Numbered from the stretch's first letter, positions 24,437 through 35,800 are shown. The stretch: DNA of 64,000 nt from Nostoc sp. CENA543 (GCF_002896875.1 NZ_CP023278.1:4472501-4536500); one strand, 5' to 3'. Numbers and translations are program-made. Notes: generated by a model from the sequence alone, not told the origin.

Positions 24437-25474
24437 TTAGTGCAGTTGCACAATCTTGGGCTGTTCAAACATATGAATTGTATCGACAAAGCGAGCCGTC
24501 TTGGATTGGCTGGAAATAACCAGACTTTGAGTTCTTGCACCGCCGTGGAAGAAGCGCACACCTTGCATGAGGTTGCCGGAGGTAATACCGCAAGCTGCGA
24601 ACAGTACGTTTTCTCCAGAGGCTAGTTCATGTGCATCATAGACCTTATCGGGGTCAGTGATGCCCATAGATTGCAAACGCTCGATGTTGGCTTCTTTGCT
24701 TTCGCCAATCAAACCTGTCTTCACGATTTCTGGATCGTAGATCAATTGACCTTGGAAGTGTCCGCCCAAAGCGCGCATTGCGGCTGCGGAGATGACACCT
24801 TCAGGCGCTGCACCAATACCCATTAAGGCATGAATATTAGTACCAGCAAAACCACAAGAGATGGCTGCACCCACGTCACCGTCGGCGATTAGCTGTACTC
24901 TCGCGCCTGCTGACCGAATTTCCTTGATCAAATCGTTGTGGCGATCGCGCTTCATGACTACTACTACCAGTTCGTCAATTGCCCGATCTAAACACTCAGC
25001 CAGAATCTTGAGGTTTTCTGTAGCTGACTTATTGATGTCTACTTTACCCTTAGCGGCTGGAGGTGCTGCTAATTTTTTCATGTAAAAGTCAGGTGCAGCA
25101 AACAAACCACCTTTTTCAGAAATTGCCAGTACAGCCATTGAGCCAGGTTGTCCGTAGGCTACCAAGTTTGTACCTTCGCAGGGGTCAACCGCAATATCAA
25201 TTTCAATTAATTCATCTGGGTTACAGAAATCTTTAGCATCTGAACGAGCGCAGATACCGACTTCTTCGCCGATATACAGCATAGGAGCGTCATCACGTTC
25301 CCCTTCCCCAATTACAATGCGACCACGCATATAAATCTTGTTCATACGCTCCCGCATTGCTTCTACTGCTACTTGGTCAGCAGTATTTTTTTCGCCTTTA
25401 CCCATCCACTTCGCAGATGCGATCGCGGCTTGTTCGACTACCTCAATAATTTCTAATCCAAGTGTATTTTCCAC
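24437..25474 (-). CDS. glpX: Class II fructose-1,6-/sedoheptulose-1,7-bisphosphatase
   Basis: Cyanobacterial bifunctional phosphatase of the Calvin cycle and gluconeogenesis. The 345-residue protein has [20 protein letters not shown], the metal site [45 protein letters not shown] and a [10 protein letters not shown]-type loop, all GlpX hallmarks. The start is GTG at 25474, preceded by GAGAGGG. The upstream region is long (about 400 bases), allowing light or redox control, but no specific site is recognised. Confidence 0.95.
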   Translation of the reverse strand: MENTLGLEIIEVVEQAAIASAKWMGKGEKNTADQVAVEAMRERMNKIYMRGRIVIGEGERDDAPMLYIGEEVGICARSDAKDFCNPDELIEIDIAVDPCEGTNLVAYGQPGSMAVLAISEKGGLFAAPDFYMKKLAAPPAAKGKVDINKSATENLKILAECLDRAIDELVVVVMKRDRHNDLIKEIRSAGARVQLIADGDVGAAISCGFAGTNIHALMGIGAAPEGVISAAAMRALGGHFQGQLIYDPEIVKTGLIGESKEANIERLQSMGITDPDKVYDAHELASGENVLFAACGITSGNLMQGVRFFHGGARTQSLVISSQSKTARFVDTIHMFEQPKIVQLH

Positions 25475-25891
25475 AGAGTCGCCCTCTCAACTGCTTGACT
25501 TTTGCGTCTTTTCATCTGGCCATTTCAGTTCTTAAGTCTACCAAAGGGCGGATACGTGTGTGAACCAATAAAAGAAATAGTATTAACTAAATAATTTACT
25601 GATGTGTTAAGTTTTACTGCTAAAATCAATAGTATCTAAGATTGTGTGTAAAATTCCCTGTCTATCTCAAGTTGAGAAATAAAATTTCTCGATGTCGAGC
25701 TGGCATCAACAAAAATAATCGTTGATGAGAAAGTAAAACTAGAGAAACTCTCAAAATTATTGAAAAATTGACTAATAATTTAAACTCAGTAAAACTAGAA
25801 ATATTGACATTTCCAGACAAATGAGACTATTGAAATAAAACTTGCTTTGGTGTCCACTTTATAATTTGTAAAAAAGCATCACATTAAAACT
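25475..25891. other. Divergent promoter region of glpX and the glutaredoxin gene
   Basis: About 417 AT-rich bases without gene or heptamer repeat. It should contain both promoters; I cannot assign sites. Confidence 0.5.
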
Positions 25892-26215
25892 ATGTTGGAC
25901 TTTCTCAATCCCCTACTTGGTCGTCATCCCGAACGAATCAAAGCAGATGTTGAGATATATACTTGGCAAACTTGTCCTTACTGCATTAGAGCCAAGCTAT
26001 TACTTTGGTGGAAAGGCGTAAATTTTACTGAGTACAAAATCGACGGAGACGAGACCGCAAGAGCAAAAATGGCAGAACGCGCCAACAGTCGCCGCACAGT
26101 ACCACAAATTTTCATCAATAACCAACACATCGGCGGTTGTGATGACCTTTATGAGTTAGACACCAAAGGTCAACTTGATCCCCTGTTAGAACAGTTAGTA
26201 GTCAATAGTCAATAG
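25892..26215 (+). CDS. grxC: Glutaredoxin 3 family protein
   Basis: Small thiol oxidoreductase using glutathione. The 107-residue protein has the dithiol active site TCPYC (Cys28, Cys31), the cis-Pro TVPQIF at about 69-74 and the glutathione-binding GGCDDLYEL. A short N-terminal extension (LNPLLGRHPERIK) precedes the fold. The last residues (VVNSQ) and the stop come from the AGTCAAT heptamer array downstream, as at the end of dtd. The gene is followed by tadA on the same strand. Confidence 0.92.
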   Translation: MLDFLNPLLGRHPERIKADVEIYTWQTCPYCIRAKLLLWWKGVNFTEYKIDGDETARAKMAERANSRRTVPQIFINNQHIGGCDDLYELDTKGQLDPLLEQLVVNSQ

Positions 26216-26313
26216 TCAATAGTCAATAGTTATCAGCAATCATCCCTTGTTTTCCAATTCCCAGTCCCCAGTCCCCAGTCCCCAGTCCCCAGTCCCCAAT
26301 CCCCAATCCCCAG
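26203..26313. repeat. AGTCAAT heptamers and CCCCAGTCCCCAAT array
   Basis: Heptamers at 26203-26232 form the 3' end of grxC; CCCCAGT and CCCCAAT units at 26258-26313 run into the tadA reading frame. Confidence 0.85.
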
Positions 26314-26822
26314 AATATTTAACATACCGCCACTGGATGAACCGAGCCTTAGAGTTAGCACAAAATGCAGGTGATGCGGGGGAAGTTCCTGTGGGGGCTG
26401 TAATTACTGATGCTGATGGTAATTTGATTGCTGAAGGCGAAAATAGAAAAGAACGGGATCAAGACCCTACAGCCCATGCAGAAATTATGGCTTTGCGTGC
26501 GGCTAGGGAAAGTCTAGAAAGCTGGCGATTTCATGGCTGTACTTTGTATGTCACCTTAGAACCTTGTCCAATGTGTGCAGGTGCGATCATACAAGCGCGT
26601 TTGGCTAAACTTGTCTATGGAGTGGACGATACTAAAACCGGCGCAATTCGGACTGTGATCAACATCCCTGACAGTGCGGCTTCTAATCACCGTCTGCAAG
26701 TTATCGGAGGTATCTTAGAATCAGCCTGTCGTCAACAATTACAAAATTGGTTTGCTACTAAGCGAAATCAAAAACAGTCGCAGACAGAGACAAAACTGTC
26801 CAGCTGTGATCACACAAATTGA
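26247..26822 (+). CDS. tadA: tRNA-specific adenosine deaminase TadA
   Basis: Zinc enzyme converting A34 to inosine in tRNA-Arg(ACG), allowing wobble decoding; it acts as a dimer. The zinc site is HAEIMAL with the catalytic Glu, and PCPMCAGAI. The start is uncertain: an ATG at 26337 (MNRALELAQ) is clean, but family similarity (YLTYRHWM) begins earlier, and the frame is open through the repeat array to a TTG at 26247, whose translation (SPVPSPQSPVPNPQSP-like) is repeat-encoded. The C-terminus has an extra Gln/Ser/Thr-rich tail. Coordinates give the longest form. Confidence 0.88.
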   Translation: MFSNSQSPVPSPQSPVPNPQSPEYLTYRHWMNRALELAQNAGDAGEVPVGAVITDADGNLIAEGENRKERDQDPTAHAEIMALRAARESLESWRFHGCTLYVTLEPCPMCAGAIIQARLAKLVYGVDDTKTGAIRTVINIPDSAASNHRLQVIGGILESACRQQLQNWFATKRNQKQSQTETKLSSCDHTN

Positions 26823-26896
26823 GGAAGAAAATTTACGGTGTAACTACATTACTTAATTTTTTGCCGTATCTTACCAGTTAATTTGCAGCTACCCAC

Positions 26897-27667
26897 ATGA
26901 TGGAAATTTACTCTGCTTCTGATAACTGTCCTTTACAAGCCCAAAAAACCACTCAAAAACCCCAAATAACCGTCTATGAAGGTAATATATCACCTTTATT
27001 GACTTCTACAGCTTACTTTCTAGGATATCATTTCCTCTTACCATTCTTTTTTGGACAAATCCAAATCCTCGGACAAGAACATATTCCCACAACTGGCCCT
27101 GTAATTTTAGCCCCTACTCACCGCGCTCGTTGGGATGCCTTACTACTAGCGTATGCTGCCGGTCGTTACGTTACCGGTAGAGACTTACAATTCATGGTGA
27201 CAGTTGATGAATGTCAAGGGTTACAAGGTTGGTTTGTGCGTCGTATGGGCGGATTCCCTGTAGATACAAAGCGTCCTGCTATTGCAACTCTCCGTCATGC
27301 TGTGGAAGTGCTACAACAAGGAAAAATGTTAGTTATTTACCCTGAAGGTAATATATTTCGGGATGGTAAAGTTCACACCCTAAAGCCAGGAATTTCCCGT
27401 TTGGCTCTAAGTGCAGAATCATATCAACCAGGATTAGGGGTCAAAATCCTCCCTGTGGGAATTAACTACAGTGAGCCTTATCCTAGTTGGGGCGCAGATG
27501 TCACGATCAACATTGGCCCAGCGATTAATGTCAATGATTATACTATTGGCAAAGCCAAACAAAACGCCAAGCAACTTACAGAGGATTTAACTAGGTCACT
27601 CCAAAATTTAAGCAGTCCAGAACTAACTGTTAGTCATCATGCTTTTGCAGAGATTCCCAATTCTTGA
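26897..27667 (+). CDS. PlsC-like acyltransferase (1-acylglycerol-3-phosphate type)
   Basis: Membrane-associated acyltransferase, probably adding the second acyl chain in phosphatidic acid synthesis. The 256-residue protein shows the catalytic HRARWDALLL (H-x4-D) at about residue 74, GGFPVDTKRP, and the substrate-binding VIYPEGNIFRDG, with a hydrophobic segment (FLGYHFLLPFFFG) before the core. The substrate is inferred from the family, which also includes lipid A or lyso-lipid acyltransferases. The gene begins 75 bases after tadA. Confidence 0.85.
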   Translation: MMEIYSASDNCPLQAQKTTQKPQITVYEGNISPLLTSTAYFLGYHFLLPFFFGQIQILGQEHIPTTGPVILAPTHRARWDALLLAYAAGRYVTGRDLQFMVTVDECQGLQGWFVRRMGGFPVDTKRPAIATLRHAVEVLQQGKMLVIYPEGNIFRDGKVHTLKPGISRLALSAESYQPGLGVKILPVGINYSEPYPSWGADVTINIGPAINVNDYTIGKAKQNAKQLTEDLTRSLQNLSSPELTVSHHAFAEIPNS

Positions 27668-27989
27668 AAAAAGACTCCTGATCAGCTTCCTATATCTTCA
27701 TGATCACAGATGTAAAGATGCGATCGCAGTATTTGACTTTGATGACCAAATATAATTCTATAGACTCAATTTATAAATCACTACCAATCAACATAGAAAA
27801 TATACGGTTATTTAGTAATAAATGAAAACTATTAAACAACCGTAATATTTAACTACTATAGTAAATCTATTACCACACCCGATTAATTTTCATAGCTCGC
27901 TGTTGTTCAGATACCCGACTTTTTGAAACAGTCGGGTATCTATAGGGTATCTATATTTGTTTAGCAAACCCTACATAAACTCTAAAAAC
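27668..27989. other. Intergenic region between convergent genes
   Basis: It holds a HIP1 octamer near 27720 and a strong inverted repeat at 27910-27940; otherwise nothing is recognised. Confidence 0.5.
27910..27940. terminator. Perfect 11-bp stem, terminator-like
   Basis: GATACCCGACT at 27910-27920 and AGTCGGGTATC at 27930-27940 flank a 9-base loop. It sits between the acyltransferase and the convergent gdhA; no clear T-run follows on either strand. Confidence 0.6.
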
Positions 27990-29279
27990 TTAAGGATACA
28001 AACCTCTGTCATGCAAGGCTTGAGCTACTCTACCTACTCCTAGAGTATAGGCTGCTAGTCTGAGGGGAACTTGTCGAGACTTGGACTTTTGGACTACTTG
28101 TTGATACGCTTGCACCATTAAGTGTTCCATTTCGCGGTTGACGCGCACTTCATCCCAAAATAGGTAAGAAAGACCTTGCACCCATTCTAGGTAACTAACT
28201 ACTACACCCCCAGCATTGGCTAGTATATCTGGTAATACAGTCACACCCCGTCCTTCTAGAATGCGGTTAGCTTCTAAAGTTACTGGGCCGTTGGCTGCTT
28301 CTGCGATGATTTGCGCCCTGACTTCGTGAGCATTTTCTTCTGTGATTTGGTTTTCTAAAGCGGCAGGAATTAACACGTCACAACGTAAGGTGAGTAATTC
28401 TGCATTGCTAATTGCTGAAGCTTGAGGGAAACCTACGACACTCCGACGATTTTCCGCCGCATAAGCTTTGAGTGCGGGAATATCCAAACCGTGAGATGAA
28501 TACACACCACCTGTAGCAGTGGAAACAGCAATAATTTTCGCGCCTGCTTGATGGAGTAATTCGGCTGCTGCGCCTCCTACATTCCCGAAACCTTGAATAA
28601 CTACGCGTATTCCCTCTAAGGATTTACCCATATCGGCTAAAGCTTCTCGGACGATAATCATCACACCCCGTCCGGTCGCCATTTCCCGTCCCAATGAACC
28701 ACCGATAGATAATGGCTTACCTGTGACAACTCCGGGTACAGCATGACCCACATTAACAGAATAAGTATCCATCATCCAAGCCATTTCACGGGCGGAAGTT
28801 CCCATATCTGGCGCGGGGATATCTACGGAAGGGCCAATATCTTTAATTAATTCGCTGGTATAACGGCGAGTGATGCGTTCTAGTTCAGCGACACTGTAAT
28901 TTTCTGGGTCGATCGCAATACCACCTTTTGCGCCACCATAAGGTATACCCAACAGCGCGCATTTCCAGGTCATCAACATAGCTAGAGCTGAAACTTCCCG
29001 CAGTGTCACAGCCGGATGGTAGCGAGTTCCGCCTTTGTAGGGGCCTAAAACATCAGAATGTTGGACTCGATGTCCTGCTAGGACTCGGATATCGCCATTG
29101 TCTAGTTTCACAGGGATAGAAACTGTTACTACCTTGCGGGGGTGACTGAGAATTTCTAAGACACCTTGATCTAACCTTAATTCTTTCCCGGCTGCGTCTA
29201 AATAACTACAAGCTTGGTCAAATGGACAAATATGCGCGGGGGTAGCAGCTTCTAACGGGTTGATAGGGGTTGAAACCAT
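27990..29279 (-). CDS. gdhA: Glutamate dehydrogenase (Glu/Leu/Phe/Val dehydrogenase family)
   Basis: Reversibly aminates 2-oxoglutarate, a secondary ammonium assimilation or glutamate catabolic route. The 429-residue protein has the substrate site GPYKGGTRYHP, the catalytic Lys in LGIPYGGAKGGIAIDP, PAPDMGTSAREMAWM, and a Rossmann GFGNVGG. The ATG at 29279 has AGGAG eight bases upstream and is preferred to a frame start at 29321. NAD versus NADP preference cannot be told. Single gene. Confidence 0.92.
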   Translation of the reverse strand: MVSTPINPLEAATPAHICPFDQACSYLDAAGKELRLDQGVLEILSHPRKVVTVSIPVKLDNGDIRVLAGHRVQHSDVLGPYKGGTRYHPAVTLREVSALAMLMTWKCALLGIPYGGAKGGIAIDPENYSVAELERITRRYTSELIKDIGPSVDIPAPDMGTSAREMAWMMDTYSVNVGHAVPGVVTGKPLSIGGSLGREMATGRGVMIIVREALADMGKSLEGIRVVIQGFGNVGGAAAELLHQAGAKIIAVSTATGGVYSSHGLDIPALKAYAAENRRSVVGFPQASAISNAELLTLRCDVLIPAALENQITEENAHEVRAQIIAEAANGPVTLEANRILEGRGVTVLPDILANAGGVVVSYLEWVQGLSYLFWDEVRVNREMEHLMVQAYQQVVQKSKSRQVPLRLAAYTLGVGRVAQALHDRGLYP

Positions 29280-29469
29280 AAGATTTTCTCCTAGTCGCGG
29301 TTTTTGGCGAACCGGATACATATATGCCTAGCGTATCTCGCGTTTTAGAGAAATATGGGAATTTTGTAGTTTTTGTTACATTTTTATATTGTGTTTAAAA
29401 AAATACAGGTTCTAGCCAAACGTGGGTTTTGACTAGAACCTATAGATATAAACACTTAGGGGATCAATT

Positions 29470-30963
29470 TTATGTAAAAATTTGTGAGGTAAAGTTACCG
29501 TGTAAACCGTAGGGGATATGATGTTTGAGATGTAGTTTAGCGAGCGCACCTTTTTTTAAATCACGAGCATCCAAAATCACCACATCTGAGCGATGGTAAG
29601 CAGCATCATAAACCAAAGCTAGCAACCAGCCATCATCCTCTGTTTGCGCGTCTGGACGTGGTACAAAAATCGGCTCACCAACGAACCCACGGGGAGCCGC
29701 ACTCCAAAGTTGTCTTTCCCCAGATTTTAAATCAATCTTGAGTATTGCTTGTAATGGTGCGTTGAGATTAGCCGCATGACTCGCTCCTAAGTAAACATAT
29801 CTGTGTTCACGTCCTACATAATCAGGATGTATGCTGGGAAACTCACAACAGCGACTCTCAATTAAATGACGCTGGACTTTTCCATCTTGGAGATTGACAT
29901 GAAATCGCCAGATTTGACCAGGAGAAAGAGCAGCGAAATCAACTTGGCGAAAATCGCTGTTTGGTTTTACTTCTGCTAAGGTATCGTAACAAATTGAGTC
30001 AATAAAAATTTCATCTCCCCTAGAGAAAGCATTAACATGGTGGAAGACAAAACCTGATTGTGTTTCTAAAATTTTTAACTCGGAATTTTCTTGTCTGGGA
30101 AAACGAGGAATAACTATAATTTTAGTCTTCTGCTCAGGCTGAAACTTAATACATTCTCCAGCCGCACGTAAACCCAAAACAAAAGGTAGGGGATTAAAAA
30201 CAACAGGGTTTTGAAAGAAAATATAGTGATGCGGAGTAATGACAAAATCATGAATAAAACAAAATCCAGAAACTTGATGAGTGTGTTCTCTGATAACTTT
30301 AGCTGCTGGATTTAATTCAAAAATTTTGATTGTCGTTGATGGGCCTGGTCTAATAGCAAAATTAACTAAACAGGGTGCGCCATCATCTTGCATACAACTA
30401 GGGTCAAATCGGGGATGTGCGCCGAAAGTATTACCCTTAGATAAAACTCCATCAAAGTATTCTTTACCCAAAGTTTCCAATGTATACGGGTCAAGAATAT
30501 ATGGCTCAGAAGCTTCCCACAAAGCTAACAGTTTATTACCCCAATAAATGACATTAGTGTTAGCAATTTCTTTGTTTTTCAAATCGCAGATATTAGCTAA
30601 CCAACCTCCTGATTTTTGCGTACCGAATACACCACGATAGAGTATTTTACCTGCTTTTTGTTCTGCTAAATATCCTTCAGTTCTGACAAAGCGATTGCGG
30701 AAATGAGCGCGACCATTAGTAAAGGTGATGCGGCTAATCATGCCATCACCATCAAAAGGATGATGGATTTTTTGCCCATTAATATCCAGTAATCCTGGCC
30801 CGTTTCTAAATAATGTTCCTTGTAATTGCGGTGGTATTTCTCCTTCTATATCATCAATCCAGTAGTCGAACTCTTCTTTAAGGGACTCATAACCACCTTG
30901 CCAATCTTCCAAGGTATAGGATTTGCTTAAAACTTCTGACTGTGGGTTTTGAAAAACTTGCAT
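29470..30963 (-). CDS. Carotenoid cleavage oxygenase (RPE65/CCD family)
   Basis: Fe(II) dioxygenase cleaving carotenoids or apocarotenals. The 497-residue protein has the iron-ligand His contexts GAHPRFDP, FIHDFVIT, FHHVNAF and the C-terminal GLHGNF, plus the early HHPFDGDGMI. Length is typical. Several paralogues exist in Nostoc; the one here cannot be assigned to a substrate by eye. No carotenoid gene adjoins it; a transporter gene lies just upstream on the same strand. Confidence 0.92.
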   Translation of the reverse strand: MQVFQNPQSEVLSKSYTLEDWQGGYESLKEEFDYWIDDIEGEIPPQLQGTLFRNGPGLLDINGQKIHHPFDGDGMISRITFTNGRAHFRNRFVRTEGYLAEQKAGKILYRGVFGTQKSGGWLANICDLKNKEIANTNVIYWGNKLLALWEASEPYILDPYTLETLGKEYFDGVLSKGNTFGAHPRFDPSCMQDDGAPCLVNFAIRPGPSTTIKIFELNPAAKVIREHTHQVSGFCFIHDFVITPHHYIFFQNPVVFNPLPFVLGLRAAGECIKFQPEQKTKIIVIPRFPRQENSELKILETQSGFVFHHVNAFSRGDEIFIDSICYDTLAEVKPNSDFRQVDFAALSPGQIWRFHVNLQDGKVQRHLIESRCCEFPSIHPDYVGREHRYVYLGASHAANLNAPLQAILKIDLKSGERQLWSAAPRGFVGEPIFVPRPDAQTEDDGWLLALVYDAAYHRSDVVILDARDLKKGALAKLHLKHHIPYGLHGNFTSQIFT

Positions 30964-31129
30964 ATTTTGATAGTTATTAATTGTTGTTGGAGATTTTCAA
31001 AAAATCTATTTTTAAGCCATTTTTTAATGATAATTTACAGATGTGACACATCACATCTGTAAATTTACTCTGCACTTTCATAAAAGTTAGAGTTAAGAAC
31101 TCTGGTAGATTGTAAAATTGCAATTGTCC

Positions 31130-32545
31130 TTATTCAATGGTTTCTGATTGTATTTCCTTGAGGCTTAATTCAGAAACTAAACTGGGAACTAATGTGGCTG
31201 TTTCAGCGTTGATTGTCTCGATTTTGGCATCATCCCCTGGTAGCCAATTCAGAAAGGGTAATGGTAGTAAGGTGCTGAGATTAGTAATTAGGACTAACAG
31301 CCATAATGAATCAAAATTGCTTTCAGTAATTCCCAGCCAGTGCATAATAATTGCACCAAATTCATAGGCAACCATCCCAGCTAAATTGGAAACTGACATT
31401 AATAAAGCAAATAGACTCGCTTCTACTCCAGGCGGACATAATCTGGCTGCTAAAACTAGCACCGGCATATAGGCGATTTGTCCCATAACTGTGAGAATTA
31501 GGCTATCACCTAAACTAAACCAGTGGTCGTCTATACCTAAAGCGCGGTTTGTGTGTGTGACCAAAAGCAGCATTGTCATCCCCAAAACGGCAGAAATTAC
31601 CGTACTCCAGCCAAAAATGACTCTAAATGGCACACTTTTGAGGAAGCGTTGGAAAATCCACACCCCAATTAAAGCTGCAAAACTGGTTACTAACCTCACC
31701 CTACCTAAAAATTCTGGTTCAAAGTGAAGTTCGTTGGTAGTGAAGAAGAAAAAGGCTGCATCGGCGGTGGGTGTGGCTTGCCAAATAAAGACAAATGCTG
31801 TTGGTAGCCAGATGCTTTTTTGAGTGATGGCTTGACGTAGCTGTGCTAGTTGATCTTTGAGGCTGAGATTGTCTGTGGTTGAGTTTTCGTTGGTATCCTT
31901 AGTAACTGGCGATTCAGCAATTAACCAAGCTACACAGGAAACAATCAAGGGAAATGTGGCTGTAATCCAAAATACAGTGCGGGTAGTGAAGTGTTCTAGT
32001 AGTAAGCCGCTAAAGTAAGCTGTGATTAGGCCACCCAATGCTGAAGTACCCCAGCATAGTGATTGTAGAGAACCTGCATCCGCTTGGGATTCTACCCTGG
32101 CTCGTTCTACAACCAATGAGTCAACAATTACATCGCTAACGGCTACGGATAGAGAACCAAGGGCGATCGCTACTGTAGCACTCCATCTATCATTAACTAT
32201 GGTCGCCAAACTCACCCAAGATAAAGCACCTAGTATCCCCGATAGTATCAAGTAGGGACGGCGACGATAGCCGAATATAGGTAAACCATCTGAGATAAAA
32301 CCAAATATTGGCTTAATAATCCAAGGTAAGGCCACAACTCCCAACAGTGCCGACACCTGAACCGGACTCAGTGATAATTCATCTTTCAGGAAAAAACTGA
32401 CGGCTAAACGTGCCAATCCTAAAATTCCTTGGACAAAGTAAACAGTCAGGATGGCGATTAACTCAGCACTGGGTTCATTACCGAAGAAGATTTTCTCTGT
32501 AACTGAGTCCTTGACCTTGGATAAGCCAGAGGAGTGAATCAGCAT
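31130..32545 (-). CDS. Folate/biopterin transporter family (BT1/FBT) protein
   Basis: A 471-residue membrane protein with about twelve hydrophobic segments in MFS arrangement. FBT hallmarks are seen: LPWIIKPIFGFISDGLPIFG, YRRRPYLILSGI and VSDVIVDSLVVERAR. Cyanobacterial and plastid members carry folates or related pterins; the substrate is inferred from the family. The hydrophilic N- and C-termini look cytoplasmic. The carotenoid oxygenase follows after about 170 bases on the same strand, but a shared function is not evident. Confidence 0.88.
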   Translation of the reverse strand: MLIHSSGLSKVKDSVTEKIFFGNEPSAELIAILTVYFVQGILGLARLAVSFFLKDELSLSPVQVSALLGVVALPWIIKPIFGFISDGLPIFGYRRRPYLILSGILGALSWVSLATIVNDRWSATVAIALGSLSVAVSDVIVDSLVVERARVESQADAGSLQSLCWGTSALGGLITAYFSGLLLEHFTTRTVFWITATFPLIVSCVAWLIAESPVTKDTNENSTTDNLSLKDQLAQLRQAITQKSIWLPTAFVFIWQATPTADAAFFFFTTNELHFEPEFLGRVRLVTSFAALIGVWIFQRFLKSVPFRVIFGWSTVISAVLGMTMLLLVTHTNRALGIDDHWFSLGDSLILTVMGQIAYMPVLVLAARLCPPGVEASLFALLMSVSNLAGMVAYEFGAIIMHWLGITESNFDSLWLLVLITNLSTLLPLPFLNWLPGDDAKIETINAETATLVPSLVSELSLKEIQSETIE

Positions 32546-32873
32546 TTGGTGAATATTTTTGAAGTTTTATCGACTTTTATATCATATCGATTTCTGAGGG
32601 ATTGGGTATAAAGGCAAAAGGCAAAAGGCAAAAGGCAAAAAAAGGAAAAGATTCTTTTGCTTTTTTACTTTGTCTGGGATTAGGGATTCTCCTTAGATGT
32701 TCTCATTGTCGGTTTACTTGATAACTAGTGGTTAGCACATTCGGTAATGTTTGCTGATTGAATATCACATATGTTAACTTCATGTTGAATTTGTTAATTT
32801 TTAACCAAACTTCATAAATCTGTCTTCACAAAGTTGACTGACATCAGAAGTTACACAATCACCATTTTTGAAC
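32546..32873. other. Intergenic region upstream of the RTX-like gene
   Basis: It contains GGCAAAA repeats followed by CTTTTGCTTTTTTAC (32605-32665), a possible hairpin, then AT-rich DNA that should carry the promoter. Confidence 0.5.
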
Positions 32874-35800
32874 ATGGGACTAATTAAAGGTAATTCTCTC
32901 AATAACATTCTCATCGGTAATAGTGATGATGATCAAATCTACGGTTATGACGGTGATGACATTATTAATGGGGGATACGGGAATGACAGTCTGTATGGAG
33001 GAAATGGAAATGACACAATTATCGGGAGTTACAGCAACGACATCTTAGAGGGAGGATATGGAGATGACATCCTCTATGGAGACACAGGAGAAGACATATT
33101 AGATGGCGGTTACGGCAATGATATCTTGTACGGAGGAGCGCAAAGCGATCGCCTGATGGGAGGAGAAAACGACGACATCCTCAAAGGCGGGAGTGGAGAC
33201 GACATCCTAGAGGGAGGATACGGAAAAGACATCCTCAATGGCGAAGATGGCAATGATAGCCTTGATGGTGGCGCAAACGAAGATATCTTAGAGGCGAGTG
33301 CAGGTAACGACATCCTCAATGGCGGAAGTGGGACAGATACAGCAGATTACAGTCAACGCTATCAACAAATTATTCTCACAGCCATTGACCGCATCGACAA
33401 AGGCACATCAGGACAAGACCAAATCCTCAACATCGAAAAGATTATTGCTAACAGCAGTTATCTACACGACATCATCGATGCGTCCACATGGGGAAACAAC
33501 GCCAGCATCAATGCTAATTTGCAAACTCAAAGTTTAACTGTGACTGATAGCAGTGGTGTGAAAACTCTCAGCGTGGTCAACTTTGATCATGTCAGGGGTA
33601 CAAGTCGTAATGACATCATCACTGGCAATACTGGCAATAATCAGTTATTTGGGAATGGCGGTGATGACACTATCCGAGGCAGTGGTGGTAATGACACTCT
33701 CGATGGTGGGACTGGTAATAATCTTGCTGATTACAGCCAACTTGGTCAAAGTGTTACTTTTGTGCCAAATAACACTATCAAGAAAGGTGCTTTAGGTAAA
33801 GACACACTCACTAACATTCAAACAATCATCGCTGATGCTACGACAGCTAACAATACTATTGATGTTTCCTCACTGACTACAATCACCTCAATTAATGCCA
33901 ATTTGGCTAATCAAACTATCACTGTCAATGGTTCTCAATCTTGGAGAGTGGTGAATTTTGATGATGTTAAAGGGACAAATCAGGCTGATTCTCTCACGGG
34001 TGATAGTCAAGATAATCAATTGTTTGGTTATGACGGTGATGACATTATTAATGGGGGATATGGGAATGACAGTCTGTATGGAGGAAATGGAAATGACACA
34101 ATTATCGGGAGTTACAGCAACGACATCTTAGAGGGAGGATATGGAGACGACATCCTCTACGGAGACACAGGAGAAGACATATTAGATGGCGGTTACGGCA
34201 ATGATATCTTGTACGGAGGAGCGCAAAGCGATCGCCTGATGGGAGGAGAAAACGACGACATCCTCAAAGGCGGGAGTGGAGACGACATCCTAGAGGGAGG
34301 ATATGGAAAAGACATCCTCAATGGTGAAGATGGCAATGATAGCCTTGATGGTGGCGCAAACGAAGATATCTTAGAAGCCAGCGCAGGTAACGACATCCTC
34401 AACGGGGGAAGTGGGACAGATACAGCAGATTACAGTCAACGCTATCAACAAATTATTCTCACAGCCATTGACCGCATCGACAAAGGCACATCAGGACAAG
34501 ACCAAATCCTCAACATCGAAAAGATTGTTGCTAACAGCAGTTATCTACACGACATCATCGATGCGTCCACATGGGGAAACAACGCCAGCATCAATGCTAA
34601 TTTGCAAACTCAAAGTTTAACTGTGACTGATAGCAGTGGTGTGAAAACTCTCAGCGTGGTCAACTTTGATCATGTCAGGGGTACAAGTCGTAATGACATC
34701 ATCACTGGCAATACTGGCAATAATCAGTTATTTGGGAATGGCGGTGATGACACTATCCGAGGCAGTGGTGGTAATGACACTCTCGATGGTGGGACTGGTA
34801 ATAATCTTGCTGATTACAGCCAACTTGGTCAAAGTGTTACTTTTGTGCCAAATAACACTATCAAGAAAGGTGCTTTAGGTAAAGACACACTCACTAACAT
34901 TCAAACAATCATCGCTGATGCTACTAAAGCTAACAATACTATTGATGTTTCCTCACTGACTACAATCACCTCAATTAATGCCAATTTGGCTAATCAAACT
35001 ATCACTGTCAATGGTTCTCAATCTTGGAGAGTGGTGAATTTTGATGATGTTAAAGGGACAAATCAGGCTGATTCTCTCACGGGTGATAGTCAAGATAATC
35101 AATTGTTTGGTTATGGTGGCGATGACATTATTAATGGGGGATATGGGAATGATATCCTTGCTGGTGGTAGTGGTAACAACATCTTAAATGGTGGGGGAGA
35201 CTATGACACCGCCGACTATAGCCAAATCACCAAAAATATCACTTTCTTACAAACTGGTGTGATTCAAAAAGATGGTGGTTTAGGTGAAGATAAACTAGTC
35301 AACATAGAAAAAGTTATTGTTAACGCCAATGCTAGTAGTAACGTTATTGATGCCTCTACAGCAGACTCCAACACATCAATTAATGTGAATCTTAACTATC
35401 AGTTTTTCGATGTTATTAGTCTTTCTGGAATTAAATCCTTTGCCGTAGAAAACTTTGATGTTGTCAAAGGCTCAAATCAAAGTGATGATATCGTCGGAGA
35501 CAATCAAAACAATCTGTTATTAGGTAACGGTGGTAATGACTTTCTAGATGGATATGAAGGCGACGATAATCTCAATGGTGGTAGTGGCGATGATTACATT
35601 TGGGGTTACTTCGGCAATGATTATTTAACAGGTGGGAGTGGTAACGACACTCTCATGGGAGAAGGCGATGATGATACTTTGCTTGGTGGTGATGGTGATG
35701 ACTCTTTGATGGGTGGTGATGGTGACGATATTCTTATCGGTGGTTTAGGTCAAGATAAATTTGTCTTTAATAATGTATCTGAAGGGATAGATATTATTAA

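Noticed and set aside
33110-33319. Minus-strand open frame repeated at 34193-34402
   Set aside because: Mirror of the RTX glycine-rich repeats; identical in both units because of the duplication and lacking a start region.
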